From Marinobacter daepoensis DSM 16072 (GTDB lineage Bacteria; Pseudomonadota; Gammaproteobacteria; Pseudomonadales; Oleiphilaceae), in contig NZ_ATWI01000011.1 in the NCBI RefSeq assembly GCF_000421165.1, positions 310,001 to 374,000 on the forward strand: 64,000 bases of DNA. The letters run 5' to 3'. The notes below the pieces were generated by a model, which saw only the letters and a list, made by a program, of their open reading frames with translations, ran no database searches and was not told where the DNA came from. Within the stretch, counting starts at the first letter, position 1. Each line of letters begins with the position of its first letter. The position numbers and the translations under genes are program-made. Shown piece after piece: positions 62,735 through 64,000 of the stretch.

Positions 62735-63195
62735 AGTAAAACCTCAACCAGATTAGCGTGGGGGCACCTCTTGACTCATCGGTGCCGGATATCCGGCGCA
62801 CAAGATACCGTATAAAGTGGGCGTGGGTCAGCAACGCAATGCGTCAGACACAGCGTCTGGGGGTGATCCGTCGGCCGGATAGTCGGGTATCAGACTAAAG
62901 TGGCGCTGATATTGTTAACAAAACGCGAGACAATCTCGGAAAAATGATAAAAGGACGGGCGCCGTGCCAAGGCACGCGTTTTTCAGGCCAGCCGTATCAG
63001 TAGTGCCCGCAGTCGACACGCATCAATTGATAATCGCAATTTATTCTTTCAGCGAAAATCGGGATAATTGCTCTCAATTTCAGACCGGAAGCTCTCGGTA
63101 GCGCCGTCTACCTCGCGCCAATTCGGCTTCCGAAAGGCCACTTTGCTGATCGTGAAGTGGCAGCAAGCTTCAACACTAAGCTAGGGTGAAAACCA
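62735..63195. other. 461-bp intergenic region upstream of mqo
   Basis: No convincing gene. It contains an orphan terminator-like hairpin at 62963-62983 and AT-rich sequence with two TTGATAATCGCAATTTATT-like stretches (about 63025-63075) that may be promoter or regulator sites for mqo. A TAGGGTGAAAA ribosome-binding region leads into the mqo start. Confidence 0.6.
62963..62983 (+). terminator. Orphan terminator-like hairpin
   Basis: CGTGCC AA GGCACG followed by CGTTTTT. There is no gene on the plus strand upstream within 400 bases except a possible unannotated small RNA. Confidence 0.5.
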
Positions 63196-64000
63196 ATGGC
63201 CGTTAGACAGGCAGATATAGTGCTGGTCGGTGGGGGCGTCATGAGCGCCACCCTCGGCATGATGCTCAGGCAGCTGGACCCGTCCCTGGACATCGTCATG
63301 CTGGAACGTCTTGACCACGTTGCCCATGAGAGCACAGACGGATGGAACAACGCAGGGACCGGTCACGCCGGGTACTGTGAGTTGAATTACACCCCCGAAA
63401 CCGACGATGGCGATGTTGCGATTGAGCGGGCGCTTAAGATCAATGCCCAGTTTGAGGTTTCGTTGCAGTTCTGGTCGTACCTGGTTGAGCAGGGCATCCT
63501 GCCTGAGCCTTCTTCGTTTATTAACCGTACCCCGCACCAGAGTTTTGTCTGGGGGGAAAAGGACGTGGCTTTCCTCAAGCGTCGTTACGAGCGGTTGAGC
63601 GCACATCACCTGTTCCGGGAGATGGAATACACCGAAAACCCGGAGGAGCTGGAAGCCTGGATGCCTCTGGTGGTACACCATCGGGATCCCATGCAGCGGG
63701 TGGCCGCAACCCGAATCAAGCACGGTTCTGATGTCGACTTCGGTTCCCTGACCCGCAGTATGGTCAAATGGCTGGAAACTCAGCCAAACTTTGAGTTGAT
63801 GCTCAGCAGCCCCGTGCACTACATCGATCAGCGGGATAATGGCCGTTGGAAGCTCAGGGTCAAGAATCAGAAAACGGGTGAGTTGACCAAGCTGGAAGCT
63901 GGATTTGTATTCCTCGGCGCTGGTGGTGGGGCATTGCCTCTGTTGCAGAAGTCCGGGATTGATGAGGCTCGTGGCTACGGTGGATTCCCGGTCAGCGGGC
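63196..64000 (+). CDS. mqo: Malate:quinone oxidoreductase (5' part, runs off the window)
   Basis: About 268 codons are visible. FAD-binding start ADIVLVGGGVMSATLGMML, then ERLDHVAHESTDGWNNAGTG, HAGYCELNYTP, and later GFVFLGAGGGALPLLQKSGI. This membrane-associated TCA enzyme passes electrons from malate to ubiquinone. ATG 63196 follows TAGGGTGAAAACC. The remaining part lies beyond the window. Confidence 0.95.
   Translation, partial: MAVRQADIVLVGGGVMSATLGMMLRQLDPSLDIVMLERLDHVAHESTDGWNNAGTGHAGYCELNYTPETDDGDVAIERALKINAQFEVSLQFWSYLVEQGILPEPSSFINRTPHQSFVWGEKDVAFLKRRYERLSAHHLFREMEYTENPEELEAWMPLVVHHRDPMQRVAATRIKHGSDVDFGSLTRSMVKWLETQPNFELMLSSPVHYIDQRDNGRWKLRVKNQKTGELTKLEAGFVFLGAGGGALPLLQKSGIDEARGYGGFPVSG

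Noticed and set aside
8646..62902. Identical 13-mer TCAGACTAAAGTG at 8646-8658 and 62890-62902, suggesting a shared regulator
   Set aside because: About 60 chance pairs of identical 13-mers are expected in 64 kb on two strands; no further conservation around them.
1..64000. Search for CRISPR arrays, tRNA genes, insertion sequences and prophage genes
   Set aside because: No spaced direct repeats, no cloverleaf sequences with CCA-proximal features and no transposase or integrase motifs were seen by eye; a covariance-model scan would be decisive.

Overview
The window reads as chromosomal DNA of a marine gammaproteobacterium, most likely Marinobacter or a close relative. The basis is moderately high GC, the ubiE-ubiJ-ubiB-hisI order, a wax-ester-synthase family gene, and a complete exa/erc/ped-type PQQ alcohol-oxidation locus like those of Pseudomonas aeruginosa and P. 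putida. I saw no tRNA, rRNA, insertion sequence, phage gene or CRISPR array. The genus is inference; the class and pathway content rest on recognisable protein motifs.

Layout. 1-7.3 kb: housekeeping and lipid genes (hisI fragment, ubiB, ubiJ, ubiE, a PHA-granule-type protein, a hydrolase, a WS/DGAT acyltransferase). 7.5-8.6 kb: a porin. 8.8-13.1 kb: a FIST-domain (NosP-like) protein, its hybrid kinase (NahK/ErcS'-like) and a response regulator (ErbR/AgmR-like). 13.2-15.7 kb: a NitT/TauT-type ABC transporter. 15.6-17.0 kb: an M23 peptidase. 17.1-22.7 kb: a zinc-starvation island (COG0523 GTPase, AztD-like lipoprotein, His-rich outer-membrane barrel, ZnuA/AztC-like binding protein, permease) with two identical Zur-type palindromes in the divergent promoter. 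22.7-34.8 kb: the ped-like core, holding an ABC transporter with a beta-propeller and a binding protein, a two-component system, a secreted pentapeptide-repeat protein, two PQQ alcohol dehydrogenases, cytochrome c and a second binding protein. 34.9-44.3 kb: an accessory island with HD-domain protein, class II aldolase, Crp and AraC regulators, acyl-CoA ligase, ExaC aldehyde dehydrogenase, and an AcuR/AcuI pair with a peroxidase-like protein. 44.3-54.6 kb: a NosR-like FMN/Fe-S membrane protein, pqqABCDE, pqqH, ercA and ercS. 54.7-64 kb: fumC, small membrane and phosphoesterase genes, msrAB, sorAB, plsC, a Ca/Na exchanger and the start of mqo.

How the genes fit together. Alcohols are oxidised in the periplasm by two quinoproteins. 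One carries the Ca-type active site (Asp-Phe-Ser) and the other the lanthanide-type site (Asp-Tyr-Asp). Electrons go to cytochrome c550 and aldehydes to ExaC; the acyl-CoA ligase may activate the resulting acids. PQQ comes from pqqA-E and pqqH. Three sensor kinases (NahK-like, PedS2-like, ErcS) and two LuxR-type regulators surround the pathway.

The most interesting signals are non-coding. A perfect GGGAA-N3-TTCCC palindrome occurs in front of both alcohol dehydrogenases and in the divergent promoter of the two-component system. A second motif family (CYAAAGTNNYATTC, sometimes preceded by TACTACCAAGG) precedes exaB, exaC, pqqA, the NitT transporter and the PedS2-like promoter. AAnAAnAA motifs resembling Hfq/Crc targets sit at the ribosome-binding region of many of these genes. 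Together they suggest a layered regulon with at least two distinct operators plus post-transcriptional control. These are motif readings by eye and need a genome-wide scan and binding assays.
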